Shown: piece after piece, positions 6,219 to 13,408 of the stretch
Layout: every line of letters starts with the position of its first letter
Position numbering within the stretch: position 1 is the first letter of the stretch
Source of the DNA: an uncultured bacterium
Lineage (GTDB): Bacteria; Bacillota; Clostridia; Oscillospirales; Ruminococcaceae
DNA: 17,480 bases
Assembly (NCBI GenBank): GCA_934875375.1
Contig: CAKXHL010000019.1
Span: 24,231 to 41,710, forward strand
Direction: 5' to 3'
Translations under genes and position numbers: made by a program
The notes under the pieces: model-generated
Told to the model about the DNA's origin: nothing
Seen by the model: only the letters and a program-made list of their open reading frames with translations
Database searches by the model: none

Positions 6219-6353
6219 TAAGAGGTTATAAAATGGTGAACAAATTATGAACAAGCCCTTTATTCCGGAATAAAAATGAAGATTATTTCCCAAAATATTC
6301 TTTTTGTAACAAAAAATCAATCCATTTTGCAAAAAACACTCATAATTATTCTT

Positions 6354-6815
6354 TTATTTTTTTCGCCGCTGGGCAAAGAAAGACTCCAGCAGTTCGGCGC
6401 ATTCCCGGACCAGCACACCGCCTTCATAATCAGGACGGTTGCCATAAGGCAGGTCAAACAGGCGTAGCATGCCGCATACCGCTCCTTCCTTGGGGTCTGC
6501 CGCGCCGTAAAATACTCGGCTGATCCGGCTGTTGAGAACAGCTCCGGCACACATTGCGCAGGGCTCCAGCGTCACATATAGATCGCATCCATCCAGCCGC
6601 CAATCACCGACAAAACGGCAGGCTTCTTCCAGCGCCAGCACTTCCGCATGGGCCAAAGCACTGTGTCCGGTTTGGCGCAGATTGTGCCCACGACCCAATA
6701 TGTGACCCCGCCGGACCACTACCGCACCCACGGGAATTTCCCCCAGCCGGTTTGCTTCTTTGGCTTCTTCCAGCGCCAAACGCATATACCGTTCGTGTAT
6801 TGTCTCCCCGTTCAT
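6354..6815 (-). CDS. tadA: tRNA-specific adenosine deaminase TadA
   Basis: 153-residue zinc deaminase of the CMP/dCMP deaminase fold that converts A34 to inosine in the anticodon of tRNA-Arg(ACG). The zinc ligands and proton shuttle are visible: HAE at 56-58 (His ligand, catalytic Glu) and PCAMC at 85-89 (two Cys ligands). Flanking signatures typical of TadA include EIPVGAVVV near 26-34, GHNLR near 43-47 and SRISRVFYGAADPKEGAV. The length is normal. The ATG at 6815 overlaps the stop of the upstream membrane protease in an ATGA, implying translational coupling. No SRP RNA or dnaX, frequent companions of tadA in Clostridia, follows it. Confidence 0.95.
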   Translation of the reverse strand: MNGETIHERYMRLALEEAKEANRLGEIPVGAVVVRRGHILGRGHNLRQTGHSALAHAEVLALEEACRFVGDWRLDGCDLYVTLEPCAMCAGAVLNSRISRVFYGAADPKEGAVCGMLRLFDLPYGNRPDYEGGVLVRECAELLESFFAQRRKK

Positions 6816-7855
6816 GCTACCCTCACAAAATTCTGAACCATGAAGAAAAGAATCACTAACAAAACAAAAATCATTGCCACCGATGAGAAATATACACCCA
6901 CCTTCTGGCCGCCACGCAACCAGGTCTGGGCAGGATACAACCGCAGGGGGCCTCGAACGCGTAAAATCAAAAACAGTACTGACGCCACACCTGTGGTAAT
7001 CCAGAACACAATATAAACCAGATTTACCAGAATGAGTGTCTCTTCCCCCATCCCGTTCATGAAAATGCTCATCACACCGGCAGAAAAGTTAACGCAGGCG
7101 TGCAGTACCATCGAAATCCAAAGCGAGCCGGTACGCAGCACCAGATACCCAAACCAAAGCCCCAGCAAAAAAGCGTAGGGGGCCTGTATCATGTTCAGAT
7201 GAAACAGGCCGAACAGCAAAGCCGAAACCAGCAGAGCAAATCCATCGCCAAAACGGCGCAGCGACTGCATCAGAATTCCTCGGAATGCAATTTCCTCAAA
7301 AATCGGCGGTAGCACTGCCAGCAGGATAAAATACAGCACCAAACCCGTCAGCGTCACCGGCGTAACGACATCATTGGTCACCGGTTGATAGCCGGTTACA
7401 GAAAACAGCAGAGAAAAAAGGGAGGTCAAAATTGACCCGATCACCGAAAGAGCAAATGTTGCGGGAATGCTCAACAATACGGTTCCGGCCCGCACCGGTC
7501 TTAATGGGACCGCAACCCGCCACGGCATCTTCAAAAAAAGCAGGTATGCCCCAAAGGCGACGGAAAAAGACAGGACATAAACGCCGATATTCAACAAATA
7601 ATACGCAACCTCCGAATTGCCAAACAACTGCCGCCCGGTAAACTGATAGGACAGTTGAATCAAAAATCCCAGAAACAGACTGGCGGAAATGTTGATGACA
7701 AAATACAAAATCGCCGCAACGCCAAAACAATTGGCAGACTGACGCAGACACTTCTTTTCCTGGGCGTAGGCGGGGTTTTGCAGCGGGCGCGGTACCACTG
7801 GCGGCTGATATCCGGGCGGTGAACCCGCAGGCGGCATATTCTGATATGTGGTCAT
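6812..7855 (-). CDS. CPBP-family intramembrane glutamic-type protease (CAAX protease/Abi)
   Basis: 347-residue polytopic membrane protein with a proline-rich cytoplasmic N-terminus (about 1-30) and roughly eight hydrophobic segments. The family motifs are present: EEIAFRG at 187-193 (the EExxxR motif, catalytic Glu pair), FGLFHLN at 215-221 with a conserved His, and HACVN at 252-256. Members cleave membrane-linked substrates; in Gram-positive bacteria they are tied to bacteriocin immunity, prenyl-protein-like processing or unknown roles, so the substrate here is not known. The start follows AAGGAGG about 10 bases upstream. The stop overlaps tadA by ATGA. A probable broken small gene lies directly upstream and may originally have overlapped this ATG in the same way. 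Confidence 0.9.
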   Translation of the reverse strand: MTTYQNMPPAGSPPGYQPPVVPRPLQNPAYAQEKKCLRQSANCFGVAAILYFVINISASLFLGFLIQLSYQFTGRQLFGNSEVAYYLLNIGVYVLSFSVAFGAYLLFLKMPWRVAVPLRPVRAGTVLLSIPATFALSVIGSILTSLFSLLFSVTGYQPVTNDVVTPVTLTGLVLYFILLAVLPPIFEEIAFRGILMQSLRRFGDGFALLVSALLFGLFHLNMIQAPYAFLLGLWFGYLVLRTGSLWISMVLHACVNFSAGVMSIFMNGMGEETLILVNLVYIVFWITTGVASVLFLILRVRGPLRLYPAQTWLRGGQKVGVYFSSVAMIFVLLVILFFMVQNFVRVA

Positions 7856-8073
7856 AAAGCGGTTCCTCCTTCTCTTTATCGGGCAAGCCGCTTAAAAAAG
7901 CGGCAAATCTATCGTCAGACAGGCACATGACAGCTGCCTTTTGAAGGGCCAAAAGCCGTTCAGGTAGTTATTCTCACAGTCTTTCAACGCTTCATCCCGC
8001 AAATCGGTATTCCCGTTTCCTTCAGGTTTTGGTTTTGACTGCTGCTTAAAACGCGTTTTTTGGCTGCTGTCAT
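7852..8073 (-). pseudogene. Possible small broken gene upstream of the CPBP protease
   Basis: Three consecutive minus-strand frames each have coding-like sequence: MTAAKKRVLSSSQNQNLKET from ATG 8073, then NTDLRDEALKDCENNYLN, then RLLALQKAAVMCLSDDRFAA and FLSGLPDKEKEEPL. Adding one base near CCC 8012-8014, one near CC 7956-7957 and one in the AAA at 7856-7858 would join them into about 73 residues. The stop TGA would then overlap the protease ATG as ATGA, the same coupling seen between the protease and tadA. The product would be soluble, helical and charged; I do not recognise it. The reconstruction depends on three assumed one-base deletions, so it is a hypothesis. Confidence 0.35.
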
Positions 8074-8140
8074 TTCTTAGGCCACCGGGCAAACGGTGAA
8101 AAGTCCACTGGAATCGCGTATTCTTCTCTGCTTTGCGGTT

Positions 8141-8149
8141 ATTATACCA
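8141..8149 (-). promoter_or_regulatory. Extended -10 promoter for the CPBP-tadA unit
   Basis: TGGTATAAT on the minus strand (8149-8141), an extended -10 with a poor -35. It lies upstream of the possible small broken gene and faces away from the Nudix promoter. Confidence 0.55.
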
Positions 8150-8198
8150 CAGTTTCGCTTTCATAGGAATCGTCCTTTTAAAAAATCCCTCTTTTCTC

Positions 8199-8227
8199 TT
8201 TTCTTTCCGGGGAAAATATGCTATATT
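8199..8227 (+). promoter_or_regulatory. Promoter of the Nudix-trkH-GNAT operon
   Basis: Extended -10 TGCTATATT (8219-8227) with a weak TTTTCT at the -35 position (8199-8204, 17-base spacing). The next ribosome binding site is at about 8294. Confidence 0.5.
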
Positions 8228-8308
8228 AGTTTCTGTATGCTGCATTTCTTCGATCTCATTGCTTCCGTTTACAGCAGGCGGAACAAAGAGCCAAAAGGAG
8301 GTTCTCCT

Positions 8309-8722
8309 GTGAAGCGGGAAAAATCCTGCGGTGCACTGGTCTACCGCATCACGCAAAACGGCCAGAAAGAACTTTTATTCATCAAACACCGGCATGGCAC
8401 CCACTGGTCCTTTCCCAAAGGGCATATGGAGGAAGGCGAAAACGAGGTGCAGACCGCCTTGCGGGAGGTGAAGGAAGAGACCGGCCTGGATATCGACCTG
8501 GAAGGGGATTTCCGCCAAAGCGTGGAATATTATCCAAAGCCAAATGTCAAAAAGCAGGTGGTCTATTTTCTGGGACACGCCAGAAACGATCACGTGGTCC
8601 GTCAGGAGGAGGAGATCGGCGAAACCCGTTGGATTCCTCTGGAGCAGGCCCATACCTGGGTCACTTTTCGCAATGACAAAAATCTGATTAGCAAAGCCAA
8701 GAAGATTCTGTTGCCGGAATAG
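8309..8722 (+). CDS. Nudix hydrolase, probably bis(5'-nucleosyl)-tetraphosphatase type
   Basis: 137 residues from a GTG start at 8309, chosen because AAGGAGG lies at about 8295-8301 and the frame upstream has no other ribosome binding site. The Nudix box is perfect: G38-x5-E44-x7-RE(52-53)-V-x-EE(56-57)-x-G59-L, the metal-binding helix of the family. The preceding LFIKHRHGTHWSFPKGHMEE resembles the diadenosine tetraphosphate hydrolase (MutT/Ap4A) branch, whose members degrade Ap4A and related alarmone-like dinucleotides. Substrate choice within Nudix proteins cannot be settled by motif. AGGAG and CTCCT on either side of GTT form a 5-bp hairpin over the ribosome binding site. trkH begins 28 bases after the stop, suggesting an operon. 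Confidence 0.85.
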   Translation: MKREKSCGALVYRITQNGQKELLFIKHRHGTHWSFPKGHMEEGENEVQTALREVKEETGLDIDLEGDFRQSVEYYPKPNVKKQVVYFLGHARNDHVVRQEEEIGETRWIPLEQAHTWVTFRNDKNLISKAKKILLPE

Positions 8723-8750
8723 CGTTTTCCGGGAAAGGACGTCTTTATTC

Positions 8751-10115
8751 ATGCAAAAAAAGCATTTTTCCTTGTCTGCCAATCCCGCCCGGGTAATTGC
8801 AGGCAGCTTTCTGGGCGTTATCATCACTGGCACTCTGCTTTTGATGCTTCCCCTGTCTGCCAAAAACGGAGCTGTCACCAATTTTTTTGATGCGCTGTTT
8901 ACCGCCACTTCGGCCACCTGCGTAACCGGCCTGATTGTGGTGGATACCTATACCCACTGGACCTTTTTCGGGCAGGGAGTTATCCTGTCTTTAATCCAGA
9001 TCGGGGGCCTGGGCTTGGTAACGCTGACGTTGTTCTTCAATCTGTTGATTCGGCGGAAGTTGGGACTTCGCACCCTGCAGCTGGCTCAGGAATCCACCAG
9101 TGCCAGCAATTTTGAGGATACGCCCCGGCTTCTCAGAGGAATCGTCGGTATCTCTTTGACAGTAGAAGCTATCGGAGCAGTGCTGCTACTGCCCGCTTTT
9201 GTACCGAAGTATGGGATGGAGGGAATTTTCATTTCTGTTTTCACCTCTGTCTCTGCATTCTGTAATGCGGGTTTTGACCTGTTGGGCCGGGAGGGGCCTT
9301 ATTCTTCCTTGATCCATTATAACGGCAGCTATGTGCTTTTGGTTGTTTCGGCGCTCATCATCATCGGCGGTTTGGGATTCATGGTATTGTTTGATCTGCT
9401 GCATTACCATAAAAGCAAAAAACTCCGGCTGCACAGCCGGGTGGTTCTCCTCTCCACCGCCTGCCTGCTTTTCATCGGCACTCTGGGTTTTGCCGCGCTG
9501 GAGTGGCATAACCCTGCCACGATGGGCAATCTCCCGGTCTGGCAAAAGTTGAATGCCGCCTTCTTTCAGTCGGTCTCCACCCGCACCGCTGGTTTCAACA
9601 GCATTGACATCGCCTCTATGAACGAGATCAGTAAGGTTCTTTCCATCGGTCTGATGTTTATTGGCGCCGCGCCCGGTTCCACCGGCGGCGGCATCAAGGT
9701 AACCACTATCGTGGTGCTGATTATGACAGCCGTTTCGGTAGCACGGGGTTACGACGATACGATTATTATGAAGCATAAAATCAAGCGGCAGGTGGTCAAC
9801 AAGTCTCTGACCGTTGTGTTCATCGGGTTCCTGGCGGTTCTGCTGGCCAGCGGCGTGATTATTTATACGACCCATGACGGCGGAGTCACCGCCTCCACTG
9901 TGGACGCTTTGTTTGAATCCACCTCGGCGTTCGCTACCGTGGGCCTGTCCTCCGGCATTACTGCGATCGCCAATCTGCCTTCTAAGCTGCTTTTAATCGC
10001 CACCATGTTTTTAGGACGTATCGGGCCGATCTCTTTTCTGTTATCCTTGGCAGCGGGTTCCGGAAAAGTCAACCGGAAACAGGTTATGCCAGAAGGGCAT
10101 TTAAATGTAGGATAA
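8751..10115 (+). CDS. TrkH/KtrB-family potassium uptake membrane subunit
   Basis: 454-residue membrane protein with four repeats of the two-TM-plus-pore-loop unit. All four selectivity-filter glycines are visible: TSATCVTG (53-60), SAFCNAG (168-174), STRTAGF (276-282) and SAFATVG (392-398). GSTGGGIKVTT (309-319), in the intramembrane-loop region that gates KtrB, is also present. The length fits the shorter KtrB-like branch. Such subunits take up K+ (sometimes with Na+) and are normally controlled by a cytoplasmic RCK-domain ring (KtrA/TrkA) that binds nucleotides or c-di-AMP; no such gene is in the window, so the partner must be elsewhere. A weak GAAAGGA precedes the ATG. It is flanked by a Nudix hydrolase and an acetyltransferase in the same direction. 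Confidence 0.93.
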   Translation: MQKKHFSLSANPARVIAGSFLGVIITGTLLLMLPLSAKNGAVTNFFDALFTATSATCVTGLIVVDTYTHWTFFGQGVILSLIQIGGLGLVTLTLFFNLLIRRKLGLRTLQLAQESTSASNFEDTPRLLRGIVGISLTVEAIGAVLLLPAFVPKYGMEGIFISVFTSVSAFCNAGFDLLGREGPYSSLIHYNGSYVLLVVSALIIIGGLGFMVLFDLLHYHKSKKLRLHSRVVLLSTACLLFIGTLGFAALEWHNPATMGNLPVWQKLNAAFFQSVSTRTAGFNSIDIASMNEISKVLSIGLMFIGAAPGSTGGGIKVTTIVVLIMTAVSVARGYDDTIIMKHKIKRQVVNKSLTVVFIGFLAVLLASGVIIYTTHDGGVTASTVDALFESTSAFATVGLSSGITAIANLPSKLLLIATMFLGRIGPISFLLSLAAGSGKVNRKQVMPEGHLNVG

Positions 10116-10134
10116 AAAGACAGGAGGGGTTAAA

Positions 10135-10626
10135 ATGGAAATTCGTCACACGAAACCAGCAGATATGGATGCGGTTCTCGCCCTTTACGATGCAGCCCGC
10201 TGTTTCATGGCGGAAAACGGAAATCCCGATCAATGGGTAAACGGCTATCCTGGCGCCGACCAGTTGTCATTGGATATGGCCAGCGGCGGCAGCTATGTCT
10301 GCGTGGACGGAAGCGCCATCGTCGGCACCTTCTACTTTGCCTTGGGCGACGAGCCAAACTATCACCGGATTGACGGCGGCAGTTGGCTCAACGACCGGCC
10401 CTATGGCGTTGTCCATCGCATCACTTCAGCGCCCGGAACCCGGGGAGTTGCCAGTTTTTGCTTGGCATGGTGCTTTGCTCAGTGCGGTAATATCCGCATT
10501 GATACCCACCGGAATAATATCCCCATGCAAAAAGCGCTGATCAAAAACGGCTATCGGGTCTGCGGTACGATCTATCTGGAAAATGGCGATGAGCGGATCG
10601 CCTTTCAAAAAGAGCAGGAAAATTGA
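10135..10626 (+). CDS. GNAT-family N-acetyltransferase
   Basis: 163 residues with the GNAT layout. An N-terminal strand IRHTKPADMDAVLALYD leads into the fold; a central strand TFYFAL is followed by VVHRITSAPGTRGVA, where RGVA is a shortened form of the acetyl-CoA pyrophosphate loop; the C-terminal IRIDTHRNNIPMQKALIKNG and RVCGTIYL are typical of a group of small Firmicutes acetyltransferases. The substrate cannot be inferred. AGGAGGGG lies 7 bases before the ATG, and the gene starts 19 bases after trkH and ends at a terminator, so it is the last gene of the operon. Confidence 0.88.
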   Translation: MEIRHTKPADMDAVLALYDAARCFMAENGNPDQWVNGYPGADQLSLDMASGGSYVCVDGSAIVGTFYFALGDEPNYHRIDGGSWLNDRPYGVVHRITSAPGTRGVASFCLAWCFAQCGNIRIDTHRNNIPMQKALIKNGYRVCGTIYLENGDERIAFQKEQEN

Positions 10627-10664
10627 TTGGCACAAAGCGTTTTCTCATCCATCACTGTTTTTGG

Positions 10665-10697
10665 GGTCCACCCGGATGTGCCGGTGCGGGCCTTTTT
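10665..10697 (+). terminator. Terminator of the Nudix-trkH-GNAT operon
   Basis: GGTCC (10665-10669) pairs with GGGCC (10688-10692, one G-U), with an inner CCGG/CCGG stem, followed by five T. It lies 39 bases after the GNAT stop. The remaining 10698-10900 contains nothing I can identify. Confidence 0.65.
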
Positions 10698-10903
10698 CAT
10701 GCCAAAAGCGAAACAAACCGCTCATGTATCTGCCCACAGTACAGTCCATAACATCTCATCTATAAGGCAAAACGGCCCATATCGGCAAAACTTTATGCGT
10801 CACCCTCTTTCTATATCGTGGTGCACTTTAACCGCATACCATTTTCTCTCAAATACCGGTAATTTCTTGGTTTGTTCTCGCTCCTTTTGGCTTCCTCTCC
10901 TCC

Positions 10904-10937
10904 AAAGAAAAAAGAGCCTTTCGGCTCTTTTTTTTCT
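10904..10937. terminator. Terminator of the arginine operon (bidirectional)
   Basis: AAAAAAGAGCC (10908-10918) pairs with GGCTCTTTTTT (10923-10933). In minus-strand sense the loop is a GAAA tetraloop and a long T-run follows. The argF stop is at 10983. The symmetric T/A tracts let it back up the + operon as well. Confidence 0.9.
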
Positions 10938-10982
10938 TTGGGCAAATAGGGAATGTTCTATCAAAAAGATGTCTGTCAAAGG

Positions 10983-11889
10983 TTATTTGTCCTCCATGCA
11001 CAAAATCAGCACCGCTTTTTGCGCATGGAGCCGGTTTTCCGCTTCATCATAAATTTCGTCCACATGCTCCTCGAATACATTCTCAGCGATTTCCTCGTTC
11101 ATGTGGGCAGGCAATGCTGCAGCATCACATCCGGCTTGGCGCAGGCGATCAGTTCCCGGTTAACCTGCCAGCCCGCAAAGGCTTTTTGGCGGGCTTCGGT
11201 TTCCGCTTCCTGTCCCATGGAGGTCCATACGTCAGTGAAGATCACATCTGCGTCTCTCGCTGCGGTAAACTGGTCGTTGGTCAGGGTGAAATGATCGCCA
11301 TATTCCGCAGCTACTGCCAGCGCCTGCGGGTTCGGCTGATAGCCGTCCGGCGTGGCCACCGACACCTGTATTCCCACGCGTAGTCCGCCCACCAGCAGAC
11401 TGTTGGCCATATTGTTGCCGTCACCAATATAGCAAATTTTCAACCCTTTCAGCGTTTTTTCCGCTCCCGCACCGTCATCAAATCCGCCAGCACCTGGCAG
11501 GGATGACTGTAGTCGGTCAGGCCATTGATGACCGGCACCGAGGCAAACTCGGCCAGCTGTTCCACATCCGACTGGGCAAAGGTGCGGATCATGATGCCAT
11601 CCACATAGCGGCTGAGCACTCGAGCCGTCGCCTTAATCGACTCGCCGCGCTCCAGCTGAATATCCCGGCTGGACAGGAACAGGGCATGCCCATCCAGCTG
11701 GAACAGCCCAGTCTCAAAGGAGACGCGGGTTCGGGTAGAGGATTTTTCAAAAATCATCCTCAGCGTTTTCCCTTTCAGCCTTTCGTGGGCGATGTGGTGC
11801 TTTTTTCGTATTTTAGCTGATCTGCCAAGTCAAGAATCTCCGTGATTTCTTCGCCGGTCAGATCGGATCATTTTAACAGACGCTTCCAT
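10983..11889 (-). pseudogene. argF: Ornithine carbamoyltransferase, multiply disrupted
   Basis: The enzyme makes citrulline from ornithine and carbamoyl phosphate. Protein sequence across frames is clearly OTC: MIFEKSSTRTRVSFETGLFQ (with the STRTR carbamoyl-phosphate motif), LSSRDIQLERGESIKAT, NGLTDYSHPCQVLADL, KICYIGDGNNMANSLLVGG, DVWTSMGQE and LQHCLP. The lesions are: the frame from the ATG at 11889 (good AGGAG upstream) does not lead into the DLTGEEITEILDLADQLK frame, which has an in-frame TGA at 11870-11868; T6 at 11801-11806 and T6 at 11455-11460 each need a seventh base; and near 11105-11113 HCLPAH has lost four bases, apparently one copy of a CCTG repeat. The C-terminus (MNEEIAENVFEEHVDEIYDE onward) continues in another frame to TAA 10985-10983. 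It is the last gene of argG-argH-argF. At least four lesions of different kinds argue for decay, though some could be consensus errors. Confidence 0.85.
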
Positions 11890-11928
11890 TCGGTTATCTC
11901 CTCTCAGGCCGGCAACACGGTAAAACGA

Positions 11929-13311
11929 TTACAGCAGCGCGGCCAGCGTTTCTTTGGCGCAGGCAATCTGCTTTTTGACCTCCTCCGGGGCAGGCCCCCC
12001 CGCAGATCTGCGTTCTTTTACGCAGGTATCCAGCGAAATGGCATGGTACACATCTTCTTCAAACAAATCGCAATGGCTTTTCAGTTCCTCCATGCTCAGC
12101 TTTTCCAGCACCGTATCATGTTCGATGCAGTAAGCCACCAGCTGGCCGGAGACCATGTGCGCGTCCCGGAAGGGCAGTCCTTTCTTGACCAGATAATCCG
12201 CCAGGTCGGTGGCATTGATAAAGCCTTTTGCCGAGGCATGGCGCATATTCTCGCTTAAAATTTTTGCACTCTTGAGCATGGGGATAAAGGTGGAAACACA
12301 CATTTTTACCGTGTCCACCGCGTCGAACAGCGCTTCTTTATCCTCCTGCATATCCTTATTGTAAGCCAGCGGCAGACCTTTCATCATCGTCAAAAGGGTC
12401 ATCAAGTCGCCGTAGACCCGGCCGGTCTTGCCGCGGATCAGCTCGGTGATATCCGGGTTCTTTTTCTGCGGCATGATAGACGAACCGGTAGAAAATGCGT
12501 CGTCCAGTTCCATAAATTTAAACTCCCAGCTGCACCAGAGGATCACTTCCTCGGAGAAACGGGACAAATGCATCATAAAAATGGACAGTGCGCTTGTCAG
12601 CTCCAGCGCATAATCCCGGTCGGAAACGCCGTCGATACTGTTTTGGGAAATGCCGGTAAAGCCCAGCAAGTCCGCCGTCATCTGCCGGTCGATGGGATAG
12701 GTGGTGCCGAAAGCCGCGCCGCAGCCTAAAGGCATGGTGTCCAAAATGCGCTTATCACAGTCGAGAAGCCGCTGGATATCCCGCAAAAACATCTGGACAT
12801 ACGCCATCAGATGGTGGGCGAACGTGATGGGCTGCCCGCGCTGCAAATGGGTATATCCGGGCATGACCGTTTCGGTGTGCGCCTGCGCTTTTTCCAAAAG
12901 CGCTTCGATCAATTCGCGGCACAGCGGCAGAATCTGGCCGATTTCGTCGTGGAAATACAGCTTCATGTCCAGCGCCACCTGATCGTTGCGGCTTCGGGCG
13001 GTGTGCAGCCGTTTGCCCGCGTCGCCAATGCGGTCGGTCAATTCCGCTTCGATAAACATATGGATGTCCTCGGCGTTGGGGTCGAAAGCCAGATCGCCGC
13101 TTTCGATATCCTTTAAAATATCGGTCAGTCCCGCCGTAATGGCTTTCTTATCTTCTTCAGAGATGATCCCCTGCTTGGCCAGCATGGCGGCGTGGGCAAT
13201 GCTTCCCTTAATATCCTGCGCATACATCCGGTTATCAAAAGAAATAGACGAGTTAAAATCGTTTACATGCTTGTCAATCTCTTTGGAAAATCTTCCGGCC
13301 CAAAGTACCAT
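11929..13311 (-). CDS. argH: Argininosuccinate lyase
   Basis: Cleaves argininosuccinate to arginine and fumarate, the last step of arginine synthesis. The 460-residue product matches the family length. Substrate-site and catalytic segments are present: WAGRFSKEID near the start, HTARSRNDQ (103-111), THLQRGQPITFAHH (154-167, catalytic His region) and the signature GSSIMPQKKNPD (276-287) with the catalytic serine loop. The ATG at 13311 is preferred to the longer in-frame start at 13428 because GGAGGG lies 6 bases upstream and the family begins there. The start is 97 bases after the argG stop; TGGTACAAT in that gap could be a weak internal promoter. argF follows after 39 bases. Confidence 0.96.
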   Translation of the reverse strand: MVLWAGRFSKEIDKHVNDFNSSISFDNRMYAQDIKGSIAHAAMLAKQGIISEEDKKAITAGLTDILKDIESGDLAFDPNAEDIHMFIEAELTDRIGDAGKRLHTARSRNDQVALDMKLYFHDEIGQILPLCRELIEALLEKAQAHTETVMPGYTHLQRGQPITFAHHLMAYVQMFLRDIQRLLDCDKRILDTMPLGCGAAFGTTYPIDRQMTADLLGFTGISQNSIDGVSDRDYALELTSALSIFMMHLSRFSEEVILWCSWEFKFMELDDAFSTGSSIMPQKKNPDITELIRGKTGRVYGDLMTLLTMMKGLPLAYNKDMQEDKEALFDAVDTVKMCVSTFIPMLKSAKILSENMRHASAKGFINATDLADYLVKKGLPFRDAHMVSGQLVAYCIEHDTVLEKLSMEELKSHCDLFEEDVYHAISLDTCVKERRSAGGPAPEEVKKQIACAKETLAALL

Positions 13312-13408
13312 AACGTTCCCTCCATAATGAAAACAGATTTCTTTCCCAACAGGAAAGGCCAATCCGGTACAAGCCGGACCAACGCTCTTCATTGTACCAT
13401 AAGCGGGA

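Noticed and set aside
5914..6350. SRP RNA (ffs) downstream of tadA, and chromosomal oriC
   Set aside because: No SRP domain IV signature (GGUCCGGAAGGAAGC-like) on either strand. oriC is not claimed because the DnaA-like sites are imperfect and no dnaA/dnaN is near.
7887..7904. GCCGCTT-AAAA-AAGCGGC hairpin before the CPBP gene
   Set aside because: No adjacent T-run in either direction and it lies in the probable small broken gene, so it was not called a terminator.
8096..8308. Longer Nudix protein starting upstream of 8309
   Set aside because: The upstream part covers both divergent promoter elements and has no ribosome binding site; the Nudix domain begins just after the GTG at 8309.
9186..9875. 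229-codon minus-strand open frame opposite trkH
   Set aside because: His/Gln/Asn-rich shadow of a membrane protein gene; no initiation signals or family motifs.
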